From Dasypus novemcinctus (Eukaryota > Chordata > Mammalia > Cingulata > Dasypodidae), in contig NC_080701.1 of assembly GCF_030445035.2 (NCBI RefSeq), forward strand, positions 27,124,798 to 27,188,797: a stretch of 64,000 nt of DNA. Reading direction: 5' to 3'. The notes beneath the pieces are model-generated. The model was not told where the DNA came from. It searched no databases and saw only the letters and a program-made list of their open reading frames with translations. A program made the position numbers and the translations under genes. How positions within the stretch are numbered: the first letter of the stretch is position 1; each line of letters begins with the position of its first letter. Below, piece after piece: positions 13,579-25,350 of the stretch.

Positions 13579-13868
13579 AAACTATTTAACCTAAAGTTAA
13601 TTGGAAAGGCTTAATTATAATTTTAGGCAGCAAGTGGTTGTTTATAAAATCTATAAGCACTTGTTGATAAGAAGCAGCCACCTAGAACATTTGAGAAATC
13701 CACTTCTGTTTACCTGGAATGAGGAATTGATGAGTTGCACTGAGAATTGCTCTCATGCCACTTAAAATGGAGAATATATTCTAGCAAGTTAAAAGTACAA
13801 ATTGTAGGAGAATAGTGAGAAAAAAATCGGTCCTGGTAAACACACATAACTATGTGGCTTCAATTTTG
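13579..13868. other. Unassigned AT-rich sequence
   Basis: About 290 bp with no open frame, repeat signature or tandem structure that I recognise. Confidence 0.4.
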
Positions 13869-15960
13869 AACAGTTAGGTTTTTTTAAGTTCTAGTGGTAT
13901 TATTTATACTCCTGTCATAAATTCGTATAGAGTTGGGTCTTGCTTTTTATCCAATCTGACTATCTCAGCCTTTAAATTGTGTATTTAAATCATTTACGTT
14001 TAATGTAATTATTTATTTGATTAGCTTTAAATCTACCAGACTGCTATTTGTTTTCCATTTGTCCTATCTGTTCTTTCTTCTCTTTTTCTGCTGTCTGTTG
14101 GGATAACTGAGTATTTTTTATTATTTTATTTTATCTCCTTTGTTGAGTTATATTTTATAAATCTTTGTGATGTTATTTTAGTCCTTGCTTTAGGGTTATA
14201 GTACATGTCTTTTACTTATCATTGTTTACTTTGCAGTGATATTATACACCTTCAAGTATAGCATAAGAACCTTCAACAGTATACTCCCATTTCTCTTTTC
14301 CTAGTCTTTTGATGCTATATATATTATAAACTGGCAATTCAGTTTGTTTATTGCTTTAAACAGTATTATATTTTAAAGAAGATTGGTTAATAAGGGGGGA
14401 AATGTTTATATTTTCCACCAGCAACCATTTCCAGAGCCCATCATTCCTTTGTGCAGATCCAGATTTCTCTCCTATATCATTTTCCTTCTGTTTGAAGAAT
14501 GTCCTCTAATATACCTTGTATTGAAAGTCTACTGGTATACAGCTTTTGTATATCTGAAAAACTGTTTCTCAGACTTTACAGACTTTCAATGTTTTTGAAA
14601 CATTTTTGCTGAGTAAAGAATATTCTCTCAGTTTAAAAAGGTTGCTCTACTTTACTCTGGCTGATACTAAGATTTTCTAATTACTGTTTTTAAGCAATTT
14701 GATTTTATGTGCCACTGTGTACTTTTGTTCTTATTTCAAATGCTTGGGGTTCATTGAGATTCTTGCATCTGTAGGTTTATAGTTTTCCTTAAATTTGGAA
14801 AAAAATTGCAGCTATTATTTCTTCAAATATTTTTTTCTAGTTCCCCAATCCCCTCCTTTAGGAATTTCAATTACACAAATATTCATGAGCTCCAGTTGTT
14901 CCATAGTTCACTGGTGCTCTGTTCAATAGTTTCAATTGCTGCCTTCAAAGTCTCCAATCTTTTCTTCTGCAGTGCCAAATCTGCTATTAATCTGCTATTA
15001 ATCCCAACCAGTAGAGTTTTCATTTTTAGAGATTCAGTTTGTTTGTATGTTTTTTGTTTGTTTCATATCTATCTTCCCTGTTTCTACTTAACATGTTCAA
15101 TCTTTCCTTTATGTTCTTGAACACATGAAGCACAGCTATAAAAACAACCCTAATGTTTGTATTTGATAATTCTAATATATGTGTCAGTTCTGGGTCAATT
15201 ACAATTGATACAGTTTTCTTCTCATTATTAGTTCAATTTTCCTTCTCCTTTGCATGTCTGGTAATTTTTAATTGGATGCCAGACAGTGTGAATTTTATTT
15301 TGTTGAATGCTGATTCTTTTTCTGTTCAGTAGTAATTCTTGACTTTTTTCTGGAGTACAGTTAGGTTAATTAACAACAGTCTGATCCCTTTTGGTCTTGC
15401 TTTTAAACTTTGTTAGACAGGACCAGAGCAGTGTTTAGTCTAGAATAATTTTGCCTCACCACTGAGGCAAGACCTGTTTGAGTATTCGACCTGATCCATG
15501 TGAATTATGAGACTTCTTACTCTAGTTTAAGAGAACAGGCAGTATTTCTGATCCTGTGCAAGATTCGGAAATTAATCCCATCTAATCCTTTGTGTGGTAC
15601 TTTCTCCAGCCTTGGATATTTTCCTGACACACATACACTGATCACTACTCCACTGAATACTAAAGGGAAACCCTCTGTAAATCTTCAGTGTTCCCTCTCT
15701 TTGCAGTTATTTCTTTTCACATTGCCCTGTAAAATTTAGCCACTTTGGCCTCCTCAAATTTCCAGCTCTACCTCCTAAATTCAGGGAGACTGCTGTGCTC
15801 TGAGTGTCCCCTCCCTGAACCATGGCAAGGAAACTTTTTATAGGCTGTACCCTGGGGCAATCATAAGATTGTTCCCCACCACTCAAGGATCACTATCCTT
15901 ATTCTCCTAATATCCAGTGATTTGAGAACAATTGTTTCTCTTTTTTTTAATCCAGTTTTT
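13869..15960 (-). mobile_element. Antisense ancient L1-type sequence
   Basis: T-rich + strand text such as tcatttacgtttaatgtaat, ttgctttagggttatagtac and the ttttgctgagtaaagaatat block matches what I recall of antisense ancient mammalian L1 (L1M-type) sequence. Frames are fully degraded. Subfamily is not assigned. Confidence 0.55.
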
Positions 15961-16318
15961 TAGCTGTTTTCAGCAGGAGGGTAAATCTAGTTCTCTGTGA
16001 CTCTATCTAGGCAGCAGGAGAATCTTTAGTGCTAATTTTTAAAGCAGGATAAAAATACTGTTTTATATTCTTATATTACATTATACATATTGTATTGTAT
16101 TGTATTATATTATGAAATTGTGTGATATCTTGGATTTGCTCCAAAATAACAATCCAAAATCCAGAGTGAGAGTTCAAGAGAGGGGTATTGATGATATGAG
16201 TATCCATGAGTCGATGACGGTTACACTACTTGGCTGAGAAGTACGTGGGGGTATATATTGTACTGTTTTCCCTACTTTTGTGTATATTTGAAATTTTCCC
16301 TTATAAAAAGTAAATATA
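15961..16318 (+). mobile_element. Old LINE 3'-end-like fragment with short TATTG repeats
   Basis: A short (tattg)n-like run at about 16085-16110 is followed by the ggatttgctccaaaataac to ttatatttgaaattttcc pattern of old L1 3' ends. It ends where the next SINE begins. Confidence 0.4.
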
Positions 16319-16523
16319 AAGGGAACAGATGCAGCTCAAGCAGTTGAGCACCTGCTTCCCACTGGGAGATCCTGGGTTTGGTTCCTGGTGCCTCCTAAAA
16401 AAAACAAAAACAACAAGCAAAACAAAGGGAAAGAAAAAACTCAGGAGAGCTGACGTGTCTCAATGATTGAGTACTGACTTCTCATATACGAGGTCCTGGG
16501 CTTAATCCCTGCCACTGGTACCT
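16319..16523 (+). mobile_element. Old dimeric SINE with 13-bp target duplication
   Basis: Two heads (gggaacagatgcagctcaag and gagctgacgtgtctcaatg) are joined by a caaaacaaagg linker. AAAAGTAAATATA (16306-16318) and AAAAGTAAGTATA (16524-16536) form a duplication with one mismatch. Confidence 0.7.
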
Positions 16524-16689
16524 AAAAGTAAGTATATAGAGAGGACTCACACTTGCTGATTTCAAAACCTACCAAAAAACCTATATGATTAAGACAGTGT
16601 GATTCTGGCATAAAGAAGGGCATATAGATCAATGGAATAAAATTGAGTATACAGAATTAAACTCTTGCATTTATGGTCAATTGATTTTT

Positions 16690-17063
16690 TTTTTTAAGAT
16701 TTTATTTATTTATTTATTTATTTATTTCCCCCCCTCCCCCGGTTGTCTGTTCTCTGTGTCTATTTGCTGCGTCTTGTTTCTTTGTCCGTTTCTGTTGTCA
16801 TCAGCGGCACAGGAAGTGTGGGCGGCGCCATTCCTGGGCAGGCTGCACTTTCTTTCGCGCTGGGCGGCTCTCCTCACGGGGTGCACTCCTTGCGCGTGGG
16901 GTTCCCCTACGCGGGGGACACCCTTGCGTGGCAGGGCACTCCTTGCGCGCATCAGCACTGCGCATGGGCCAGCTCCACACGGGTCAAGGAGGCCCAGGGT
17001 TTGAACCGCGGACCTCCCATGTGGTAGACGGACGCCCTAACCACTGGGCCAACTCCATTTCCC
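16690..17063 (-). mobile_element. DAS-type SINE, young, antisense, 15-bp target duplication
   Basis: It starts with the reverse A-rich tail (ttttaagattttatttattt) and ends with the reversed head gggccaactccatttccc. GGTCAATTGATTTTT flanks it exactly at 16675-16689 and 17064-17078. The low divergence and perfect duplication suggest a recent insertion. Confidence 0.92.
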
Positions 17064-17446
17064 GGTCAATTGATTTTTGATGAGAGTACCAAAACCTTTC
17101 AGTGGAGAAAGAATATTCCTTTCAACAAATGATGCTGGGACAAATAACTATCCATATGAAAAAGAATGAATTTGGATACCTATCTCACACTGTATATAAA
17201 AATTTACTCCACCTATCTCACACCATATATAAAAATTAACTCAAAATAGATTATAGACCTAAAAATAAGAATAAAACAGTAAATATCTTAGGAGAACACT
17301 TTGGAGTAAGTCTGCTTGACCTTAAATTAGGCAATGATTTCTTAAATATGAAACCAAAAATGCAACTGACATAAAAATAGTTAAATTAGACTTCATCAAA
17401 ATTAGAAATTTTTTGTTTTAAAGGACACTATCAAGACAGTGAAAAG

Positions 17447-17872
17447 GGGAAGCAGATTTGGCCCAGTGGATAAGGCATCTGCCTACCATATGGAAGGTCC
17501 AAGGTTCAAACCCAGGGCCTCCTGACCTGTGTGATGAGCTGGCCCACACGCAGTGCTGATGCGTGCAAGGAGTGCTGTGCCACACAGGGGTGTCTCCCGT
17601 GTAGGGGAGCCCCACGTGCAAGGAGTGTGCCCCATAAGGAGAGCCGCCCAATGCAAAAAAAAGTGCAGCCTGCCCAGAAATGTTGCCGCACACACGGAGA
17701 GCTGACGCAACAAGATGATGCAACAACAACAAAAAAAACAACACATTCCTGATGCCACTGACAAAGAATGCAAGCGGACACAGAAGAACACACAGTGAAT
17801 GGACACAGAGAGCAGACAACTGGGGGTGGGCAGGAAAGGGGAGAGAAATTTAAAAGAAGGAAGAAGAGAAAT
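17447..17872 (+). mobile_element. DAS-type SINE with 7-bp flanking repeat
   Basis: The head is ggggaagcagatttggccca. The body contains gcgtgcaaggagtgctgtgc and it ends in a purine-rich tail. TGAAAAG at 17440-17446 and 17873-17879 is the likely target duplication. Confidence 0.85.
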
Positions 17873-18289
17873 TGAAAAGATAACCCACAGAATGAGACAA
17901 AGCATTTGCAAATTTCTGGTAAGAGACTTGTGTCCAGAATATAAAAAGAACTCTTAAAACTCGACAATAAAAAGACAACCAATTTATAAAATGGGCAAAT
18001 GCTTTAGTCATTTTTTTTTAAAGATATAAAATGGCCAATAAGCATATGAAAAGATGCTTGATGTTGTCAGTCATTAGCAAAATGCAAATCACAACCATGA
18101 TATACCACTTCACAGTCACTAGAATGGCTATAATTGGCTATCATAAAAAAGATTCAAATTGACAAGTGTTGGTGATGCCATGGAAAATAGAAGCCCATGT
18201 ACATTGCTGGTGGGAATAAACTGGTGTAACCACCTTGGAAAGCAGTTTGGCAGTTCCTCAAAAAGTTAAAGAGTTACTTTATCACCCAA

Positions 18290-18947
18290 TATGGCAGTTT
18301 AGTATTGTTTATGAATTCCAAAAATAGATATTGGATTGTGTTTGTAAACTGGTCTGTTCCTCTGGGTGTATTAGATTATATAAGATTCAGAGGTTTCAGT
18401 TTTACTTTATTAAATCAAGATCAGGGCTGCTATTTGACCACATCATTAGAGCAAATTGGTTTGAATCCCTGCCCCCCACCCCACCTTTGTGGGCTATAAA
18501 AACAGATGGTCAATCAAAGACAGGGAAGTAAAGAAACAGCAAAGGGGAACTCAGAGAGTTTACTTTGGGACTCTAGAGCCCCAGGGAGAGAGCTGAGTCA
18601 TTAGCCCGATAGTTTGCTTCTGAGGAGACCAGAGCCCTAACCGCTGAGAAAGCTTAGAAAGAAATGAGCCCTGGGGAGAGAGACAAGCCTTGTGCTAGCC
18701 TATGCTAGCCTATGCCAGCTGAGGTCAGAAGGAGCTGGGACCACAGAGCCTTAGGAGGAAGAGGAAGGCTGAACCTCGCAGGACTGGCAGCCGTCTTGCT
18801 CCAGCACATGGCAACGCACTTTGGTGAGGGAAGTAGCTTGCACTTTATGGCCTTGTGACTGTAAGCTTCTACCCCAAATATGCACCCTTTATAAAGCCAA
18901 CAGATTTCTGGTGTTTTGCATCAGGGCCCCTTTGGTTGACTAATCCA
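18290..18947 (+). mobile_element. Solo LTR-like element, + copy
   Basis: It begins tATGGCAGTTT.AGTATTGTTTATGAATTC, aligned to the TGTAGCAGTTTGATATT start of the copy at 22079 in reverse, and ends TTGCATCAGGGCCCCTTT then GGTTGACTAATCCA. CCCAA before and CCCAG after could be a 5-bp duplication. The ends and length suggest an LTR of ERVL/MaLR type, without any retroviral coding sequence. Confidence 0.65.
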
Positions 18948-19415
18948 CCCAGCAATTCCACTTCTAGGTATATATCCAAGAGAATTGAAAACATACGTCC
19001 CCATAAAAATTTAAATACAAATGTTCATAGCAATATTGTTCATAATCGCCAAATATATATGCAATGTATGGCATGTCCATACAATGGAATATTATTCAGT
19101 CATAAAAAGGAATGATGTGTTGATACATGCTTACAACATGGATGAGCCTTGAAAACATTGTGCTAAGTGAAAGAAGCCAGAAACAAAAAGCCAACAAGTT
19201 CTATGATTACATTTATGTGAAATGTCCAGAATAGGCAAATCCGTTGAGATGGAAAGTAGATCACTGGTTGCCAGGGGCTGAGAGGAGGGAAGTGAGGAGC
19301 GACCATAATGGGCACAGTGTCTCCTCTTGGGGTAATGAAAATGTTCTGAAAGTAGATAGTGGCAGTGGAGGTACCAGTCAGTGAATATGCTAAAAACCAA
19401 TGAATTATGCACTTT

Positions 19416-19795
19416 TTTTCTTTTTAAAGATTTGTTTACTTATTTTCCCCCTTCCCCTCCTCCCACCCTGCTGTTTTTGCTGCCTGTGTTGTCTTCTCAT
19501 TTTCTCTCTTCCAGGATTCATTGGGATTCAATCCTGGAGACCTCTGATGGGGAGAGAGGTTCCCTGTCCATTGTACCACCTCAGTTCCTGGCCTCTGCTG
19601 CGCTTTACCTCGACTCTCCCTTTGTCTCTCTTTTGATGCATCATTATCTTGCTGTGTTACTCACTTGTGTGGGCACTGGCTCACCACGTAGTCACACTTT
19701 CTCTTCTCTTTTTTACTAGGAGGCTCCAGGAATCGAACCCAGCTCCTCCCATATGGTAGGTGGAAGCTCTATCACTTGAGCCACATCCGCTTCCC
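19416..19795 (-). mobile_element. SINE of a different DAS-like subfamily, antisense, 13-bp target duplication
   Basis: AATTATGCACTTT flanks it at 19403-19415 and 19796-19808, inside an L1 3' end. It has a DAS-like head (reverse: ccatatggtaggtggaagct, then gagccacatccgcttccc). Its body (gggattcaatcctggagacc; cacctcagttcctggcctct) differs from the common young type and resembles that at 38700. Confidence 0.85.
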
Positions 19796-19870
19796 AATTA
19801 TGCACTTTAAAAGGGTGAATTTTATGGTATGTGAGTTATGTATCTCGGTAAAGCTATTATTTTTTTAAAA

Positions 19871-20090
19871 AGTAAATACAGAACCAACTAAATTCATGTC
19901 CTTACTTTCCCTTCCAGCTACACATTCCATTTCTCTCCTTCCCTTATAGCAAAACAATTTGATCACCGATACCTTTTAACACAGTTGATTACTCTAATCT
20001 CTATCAAATAATTTGTTTATTTGGCTTCCATGACACATTTGCCTAGTTATTCCATGACTACCACTTCTGTAGCCATTGTGTTATGGTCAC
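19871..20090. other. Unassigned sequence
   Basis: About 220 bp of AT-rich text between the L1 end and the L2 fragment. I see no signature in it. Confidence 0.35.
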
Positions 20091-21838
20091 TTGTACTGAA
20101 TTTGCCTCTTTTCTCCAACTTTTAACGTTTGAAATGTCACCAAGATTCAGTCCTTAGACCTTTTTTACTCTCTTCTCTCTACACTCACTCCATTGGTGAT
20201 CACATTCGGTCTCACAGCTTTATATAACATCTGTATGCTAAAGACTCCCAAATTTGAATCTTCATTAAGATGTGACTGAACTCCAGGCCCATGTGTATTC
20301 AAGTGCCTACTTGTGTATTTTAACAGATACCTTAATCCTAACACATCCAAAACAGCTTCTGATCCTCCCCGCACCCTACCCCAATGCAAGAAACAAAATT
20401 TCTTCTATTAACAAAGAATGCCCCACATCAATGAATGTCAGCTTCATTCTTCCCATTGTTTAGGCCCAAGGCCTTGGAATCATCATAGACTTTCTCTTTT
20501 TCTCATCCACCATGTCCAATATGTCAGCACATGTTCACAACTCTACTTCCAGAATTATCCAGAACGTGACCTCTTCTTCCCACCTCCACTATTACCACCC
20601 TAGTGTAAGCCAGTGTATCTCTCCTGGGATATTGCAGTAGCCTCCTCTCTGGTTTCCCCTGCTTCTGCCTTGCCCTACCATGCGTTTTAGTTTGCCAAAG
20701 GGCTGCCAATGCAAAGTACCAGAAATGTTTTGGATTTTATAAAGGGTATTTATTTGGGGTAAAATCTTATAGTTCCAAGGCTGTGAAAAGTCCAACTCTG
20801 AGCACCATAAGAGGCGCTTTCTCAACAAAATCAGCTGCCACATGTTGAAACAAGATAGCAGGTGATCTCTGCCTGGGCTCAACCTTCCCTTCCAGACCGC
20901 CTCTCTCAGGCTCAGCTGCTCTGCGCTCTTCCTGAGTTCAGCTGCAAGCTGGCCTAGGGCTTGTCTCTTTCCCGGCCTCCTAGATCAGTCTCAGCTGCTG
21001 TGCTCTCTTCCCCAGTTCACCTGGAAGCCCTCAGGCATTTAGCAGTGCTGGTCTCAAGCTTCTCTGTGGGCCCAGCCTCTTGGGGTTTCATGATTAAGCA
21101 ATCCCCTCTCTCACATTGCAGAATCGAAGATATGCTGCCTTCCTTTTTCCTCCGTCTGTCCATGTGAGTCCGTTTATATCAGACCCAGCAAGGGGGCTTA
21201 GTACAATCAAAAGTCCTAAAGCCATCTTGTCAAGTAATCTAATCAAAAGCCCCACAACTGAATTTAATACAATCAAAGGGTATCACGCCCATAGGAATAA
21301 ACTAGTTTACAAACATAATCTTTCTCTTTTGGGGATTCATAAATAATCTCAAATTGCCACACCGTGCTACTGTATTTTGGATGGACTAAAGATAGTCCAT
21401 TCTCAATATGGAAGTTATAGTGACCATAGTGACCTAATTTTAAAAGAGAAATCATATTATATCCAGTACTCGAAATCCTTTGATGACTTCTCATCTCACC
21501 CAAAAGTAAGAGCCAAAGTCCTGTAAGGTGCTATGTGATTTGCCCTGCCTTCACTCTGATCTCACTCGACGCTCCCCTCCAGTCACCACACTCCAGTGAC
21601 ATTGGCCTCCTCGAACCAGGAACACACCAGACACATTCCTCAGTGCCTTGGGATTCCTTCCAGGAATGGTCGTCCCTCAGACATCCACACTGGCTCACTC
21701 CACCTTGCTCAGATCTGTGTTCCAATGCCACCTACTTAATGAGAGCTTCTCTATCAACCATCAACAGTAACCTTTCCTCACACTTTCTACCTCTCCTCCA
21801 GCTTTTGTGCAAAATCTGTTTAACCTGATTTTCTATTT
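20091..21838 (+). mobile_element. L2/CR1-type LINE fragment, interrupted by a solo LTR
   Basis: The text follows an L2-clade RT region. It has tcagtccttagacc, then actcactccattggtgatc and atctgtatgctaaagactcc (the degraded YADD-to-DS region), a decayed LGIIID motif near 20475, then after the LTR ttctcatctcacccaaaagt and ctccagtgacattggcctcc. It is heavily diverged and non-functional. Confidence 0.65.
20681..21361 (-). mobile_element. Solo LTR-like element, antisense copy
   Basis: It starts tgcgttttagtttgccaaag and ends ataatctcaaattgccaca, homologous to the copy at 22079 over its length (shared ggtatttatttggggtaaaa and acaatcaaagggtatcac). It splits the L2 fragment. I could not find a clear target duplication. 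Confidence 0.65.
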
Positions 21839-22078
21839 CAGGCTATCTGTATTTTTATTTATTTTTAATTTGGTAGGGAATCCGTTATCAATTTGGATGT
21901 CCGTCCTTTGTAGTTTGCTTTTCACTCTCTTAATGGGGTATTTTGATACATAGATGTCCTTAATTTTAACATAATCAGATAAATCAATTTTTTTTTTACA
22001 TTAGTATCTCTTTTTAGGTCTTGTATAAGAAATGTTTTCTGTCCCTAGAGTCTGAAGATGTCCTCCTATATTATCATC
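21839..22078 (-). mobile_element. Antisense L1 ORF2 fragment, left part
   Basis: The + strand reads ttggtagggaatccgttatc and then gtccttaattttaacataat, typical of antisense L1 ORF2. It continues at 22683-22945 after the LTR. Confidence 0.55.
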
Positions 22079-22682
22079 TGTATTAGTCAGCCATAGAGGT
22101 GCTGATGCAAAGTACCAGAAATCTCTTGGCTTCTAAAAGGGAATTTATTTGGGGTAGAAGTTAATAATTACAAGGCCCTAAAGAGTCCAACTCAAGTTTT
22201 CTTCCTCACCAAACCCTGTTGCCATGTGTTGGAGAAAGATGGCAGGTGACCTCTGCGAGAATTCAGCCTTCCTCTTCCTTCTTAAGACTCTGTGTGTCCA
22301 GCTGTAGGCTGGTGTAGGGCTGGTTTCTCTTTCCAGGCTCAGCTGCTCTGTTCTCTTCACACGGTTGGCTGTAAACTATCAGGCGAATGGCTCATCTCTG
22401 GAGCTGTCTCTTCCTTCGTATATCTTCTCTGTGTATCTACTTCTGTTCTCTTGATTGAGCAACCTTTTATATAGTCCACCACGGGGGCAGGGAGGGTCTC
22501 AACCCTGCATGCCCTAATGATGTGGTCGTATTAAAACCCTAATCTTAAAATAATTTAATCAAAGACATCTCAGCTGAATCTAATACAATCAAAGGGTATC
22601 ATACCCAGAGGAACAGACCAGTTTACAAACATAATCAAATATTTTTTTCCCCAGAATTCATAAATAATATCAAACTGCTACA
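22079..22682 (-). mobile_element. Solo LTR-like element, antisense, perfect 5-bp target duplication
   Basis: It is bounded by TG...CA: tgtattagtcagccatagag at the left and ataatatcaaactgctaca at the right. TCATC is duplicated at 22074-22078 and 22683-22687. About 604 bp with no coding content. These are the hallmarks of an LTR inserted by a retroviral-type integrase; ERVL/MaLR affinity is inferred from the 3'-end pattern (CTAATACA in sense). Confidence 0.8.
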
Positions 22683-23610
22683 TCATCTAAAAACTTTATT
22701 TTTTGCCTTTTGCAAAGAGCTCTATTATCCATATAGAATGCCAGGTAAGGATGCAATTTCATTTTTTTCTATCTGGGTGCCTAAATGTTCCAGCACCATT
22801 TATACAGAATATCATCTTTTTTTCACTTCTCTGCAACAAAGGCTTTGTCAAATCTTGAGCATCCATATTTATGTGAATCTGTTTGTGAGTTCTCTATGCT
22901 ATTCCATTATTTCATTGTCTATCTCGGCACTAATATCATAGTCTCTCTTTCTCTCTCTCTTAAACACATCAATTTTATTGGTACATATTAATATACTTTA
23001 TCCAAAATGTACAATCAGTGGTATTTAGTATAATCACATAGTTGTGCATTCATCACCTGAATCATCAGAGCATTTTCATTATTTCAATAATAAACAAAAA
23101 AACCAAACTAACAAGTAAATTCTTCACCCCTTGATCTCTCTATGCTCCCTTCGCTGTACATAGCTGCTCTTACTGGCTATTCCTGCACAATTACTTATTT
23201 ATTAAGCAGTTTTACTGAGATATATTCACATACCATATGATCTATCCAAAGTGTATAAACAATGGCTTTTAATATAATCACAATGTTGTGCATTCATCAC
23301 CAAAAAAAAATTTTAGAATAGTTTCATGACTCCAAAAAGAAAAAAACTCCACAACTCTTAGCAGTCCTTCCCCAGCCCTACATAACCACTAATCTAACTT
23401 GGTCTTTAGAAATTGATTTATATTTACATTTTCTGTAAAAGGAATCAAACAACATATAAGTACTTTGTGTCTGGTTTCTTTCACTTAGCATTTTTTTTCT
23501 TTGATATTATCATCTTGTAGTGTTAACATACATTTGTTCAATTTCAAAGTAAAACAGTCATATATACAATTTTACCCATATTCATATTTCACATGTGGTT
23601 TTACTATGCT
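22683..23610 (-). mobile_element. Antisense L1 ORF2 fragment and L1 3'UTR
   Basis: 22683-22945 continues the ORF2 fragment (ttccagcaccatttatacag). A (CT)n run follows at about 22940-22962. From about 22963 the reverse complement of the L1 3'UTR found at 7240-7885 and 11690-12335 follows (aatcacaatgttgtgcattc; cccagccctacataaccac). Confidence 0.75.
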
Positions 23611-24110
23611 AGACAGTTCATATTACAGTTTTTAGCTTTCCTTTTAATAATATACATGACCTTAGACTTTCCCTTTAAACCTCTTTCATACCCACATAAT
23701 AGTATTGCTAGTTACAGATAATGTTGACTTTTCACCTTTTCCATTCATTTCCTAAGATTAACACACATCCTTTTTACCACTTCTGCACAAGCTAATCCTC
23801 AGCTTTCCATTCTCTAACCTCATCATAGTCTCTCAATGACTACAGCTAAAGTATTAGAATTAATAGACATTAGAAAGATGGCTGGATGTAAAAACAACTT
23901 ATTTTTGTATGCCAGAAAAAGTTACAAATCTAACTCTTAAAAATATGTGAAAGTGCTCTACAGAGAAACTGTAAAACTTCCCTGAGGTATGTTTAAAAAC
24001 CAAAATAAAGAGCTCTACCCTGTGTACAGACTGGAAGATTGAATGGGGTAGAGATGTCAATCCTTCCACAAGTGATCTGCACGTTTCAGAGGATTCCAGC
24101 TGAGCTCTCA
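23611..24110. mobile_element. Degraded L1-like pieces
   Basis: 23611-23830 resembles antisense L1 3' sequence. 23840-24110 on + has decayed ORF2-type text (gtgaaagtgctctacagagaaac; atggggtagagatgtcaatc). Assignment is by feel of the family only. Confidence 0.4.
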
Positions 24111-24820
24111 ACAGGATGCGATTTGGGGTGGGGGTGGACACGTTGACAAATTGTCAGATGGAAACTCAGAGCTGCAGGACATTTGTCAGTAGCAAACACA
24201 CTCCATTTTTGTTCTCTAGAAAATCTATTTTCCTTGCTTTCTTGCTGCAGATTTTTGCAGGATGTAAAATTCTCTGTTGGCAGATGTTTCATTGCAGCCC
24301 TGTGCGTATCTTTCCACTGTCATCTGCGTCTGTCTCAGTACTTGCGCTGCGATCCATCACTGCCTTGCTGTCTCGGGCTGGCTAGCTCTCGCCTGGGCAC
24401 CCAGCTGGGGGAGCTCAGTGGTGGCACACGGCAAACGAGACGCGGGTGCCAGGTGCTGCCAACCCGGACTCACCAGCCCTCCCTCCCCTCCCTCTCTACC
24501 CTCCCTCTTTCTTTTTCTCTCCCTCTTTCTAGCTTGCAGATTCCTCATACTGGTTGCTAGAGTGCAACCAGGCCATGCTATCCTTCTGATTATAGGGGAG
24601 AAAGAGAATGTTCAGAGAGGAGCTGAAGCCTGGAGATCACAGAGGAAAGTAGAAGGCTGATAGTACAAGCCCTTAACAGGAGCCCATCACCCAGTGATGA
24701 TCAATCTTAGGGGGAAATCTTTGGAAGAGTTCAATCAAATTTGGAGCATTGTATAACTAAGTGACAGCTATACCCATGGAAATCTCCTATCAACAATTCC
24801 TAAAATTCAAAATTAATTGA
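24111..24820. other. Unassigned sequence with a pyrimidine-rich stretch
   Basis: 24111-24560 is unusually GC-rich for this flank and contains a C/T-rich run at 24478-24535. Open frames of up to 127 codons exist (24277-24660) but have no recognisable domain, and their composition is that of simple sequence. No gene is called. Confidence 0.4.
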
Positions 24821-25097
24821 GGAGAGTGGGTGTGGCTCGAGTGGTTGAGCTCCCGCCTCCCACATGGGAAGTCGCAGTTTTGGTTCCTGGTGCCTCCTGA
24901 AAAAACAAAAATGAACGACAAGCAAAACAAATGGAAAAAACCAACTCAGGGAAGCCCGTGTGGCTGAGTGGTTGAGTGCTGGCTTCCCACATACAAGGTC
25001 CCTGGCTCCGGAACCTTAAAAAAATTGATGGCGAATTATACATTTGAAATGGGTGAATTTTGTGTTATGTGAAATATACCTCAATAAAGGTGTTAAA
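24821..25097 (+). mobile_element. Dimeric SINE joined to an L1 3' end, one 10-bp target duplication
   Basis: A dimeric SINE (24821-25020; heads gtgggtgtggctcgagtgg and gaagcccgtgtggctgagtg) is followed without a break by about 75 bp typical of an L1 3' terminus (aaatgggtgaattttgtgtt, then acctcaataaaggtgtt). AATTAATTGA flanks the whole at 24811-24820 and 25098-25107. Confidence 0.65.
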
Positions 25098-25107
25098 AAT
25101 TAATTGA

Positions 25108-25350
25108 ACAATTTGCATACAATCACTTGGTAAGCATTTTTATTTACATACATGTATTGTGGTTTAGTTAATTTAAAGAATAAAAGGGAATATGTATTTT
25201 AATTTTTTAATTTATTGAGATATATTTAACAACCATATATACTAATATTTTTAATATTGACCATACATGGGTTTCTCTCCCTAGCGGTCATGGTACCTTA
25301 ATATTCTGAGGTAACCTGATGAAAAAAAGCAAGCTGCACTGAGGGCTGAC
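25108..25350. other. AT-rich sequence, probably old L1 3' end
   Basis: Contains tttaatttattgagatatat, as in antisense L1 3'UTRs. Nothing else is seen. Confidence 0.35.

Larger units (their letters stand above)
16537..19870 (+). mobile_element. Old L1 (ORF2 3' half to 3' end), split by four insertions
   Basis: ORF2-type text (gattctggcataaagaaggg; gctgggacaaataactatcc; cttctaggtatatatccaag) appears in order in the pieces 16537-16689, 17064-17446, 17873-18289, 18948-19415 and 19796-19870. The gaps are SINEs at 16690, 17447 and 19416 and a solo LTR at 18290. No frame remains open over any length. Confidence 0.8.

Noticed and set aside
24277..24660. 127-codon + frame in GC-rich sequence
   Set aside because: Half of it is translation of a C/T-rich run, and overlapping frames are equally open. 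No family is recognised.
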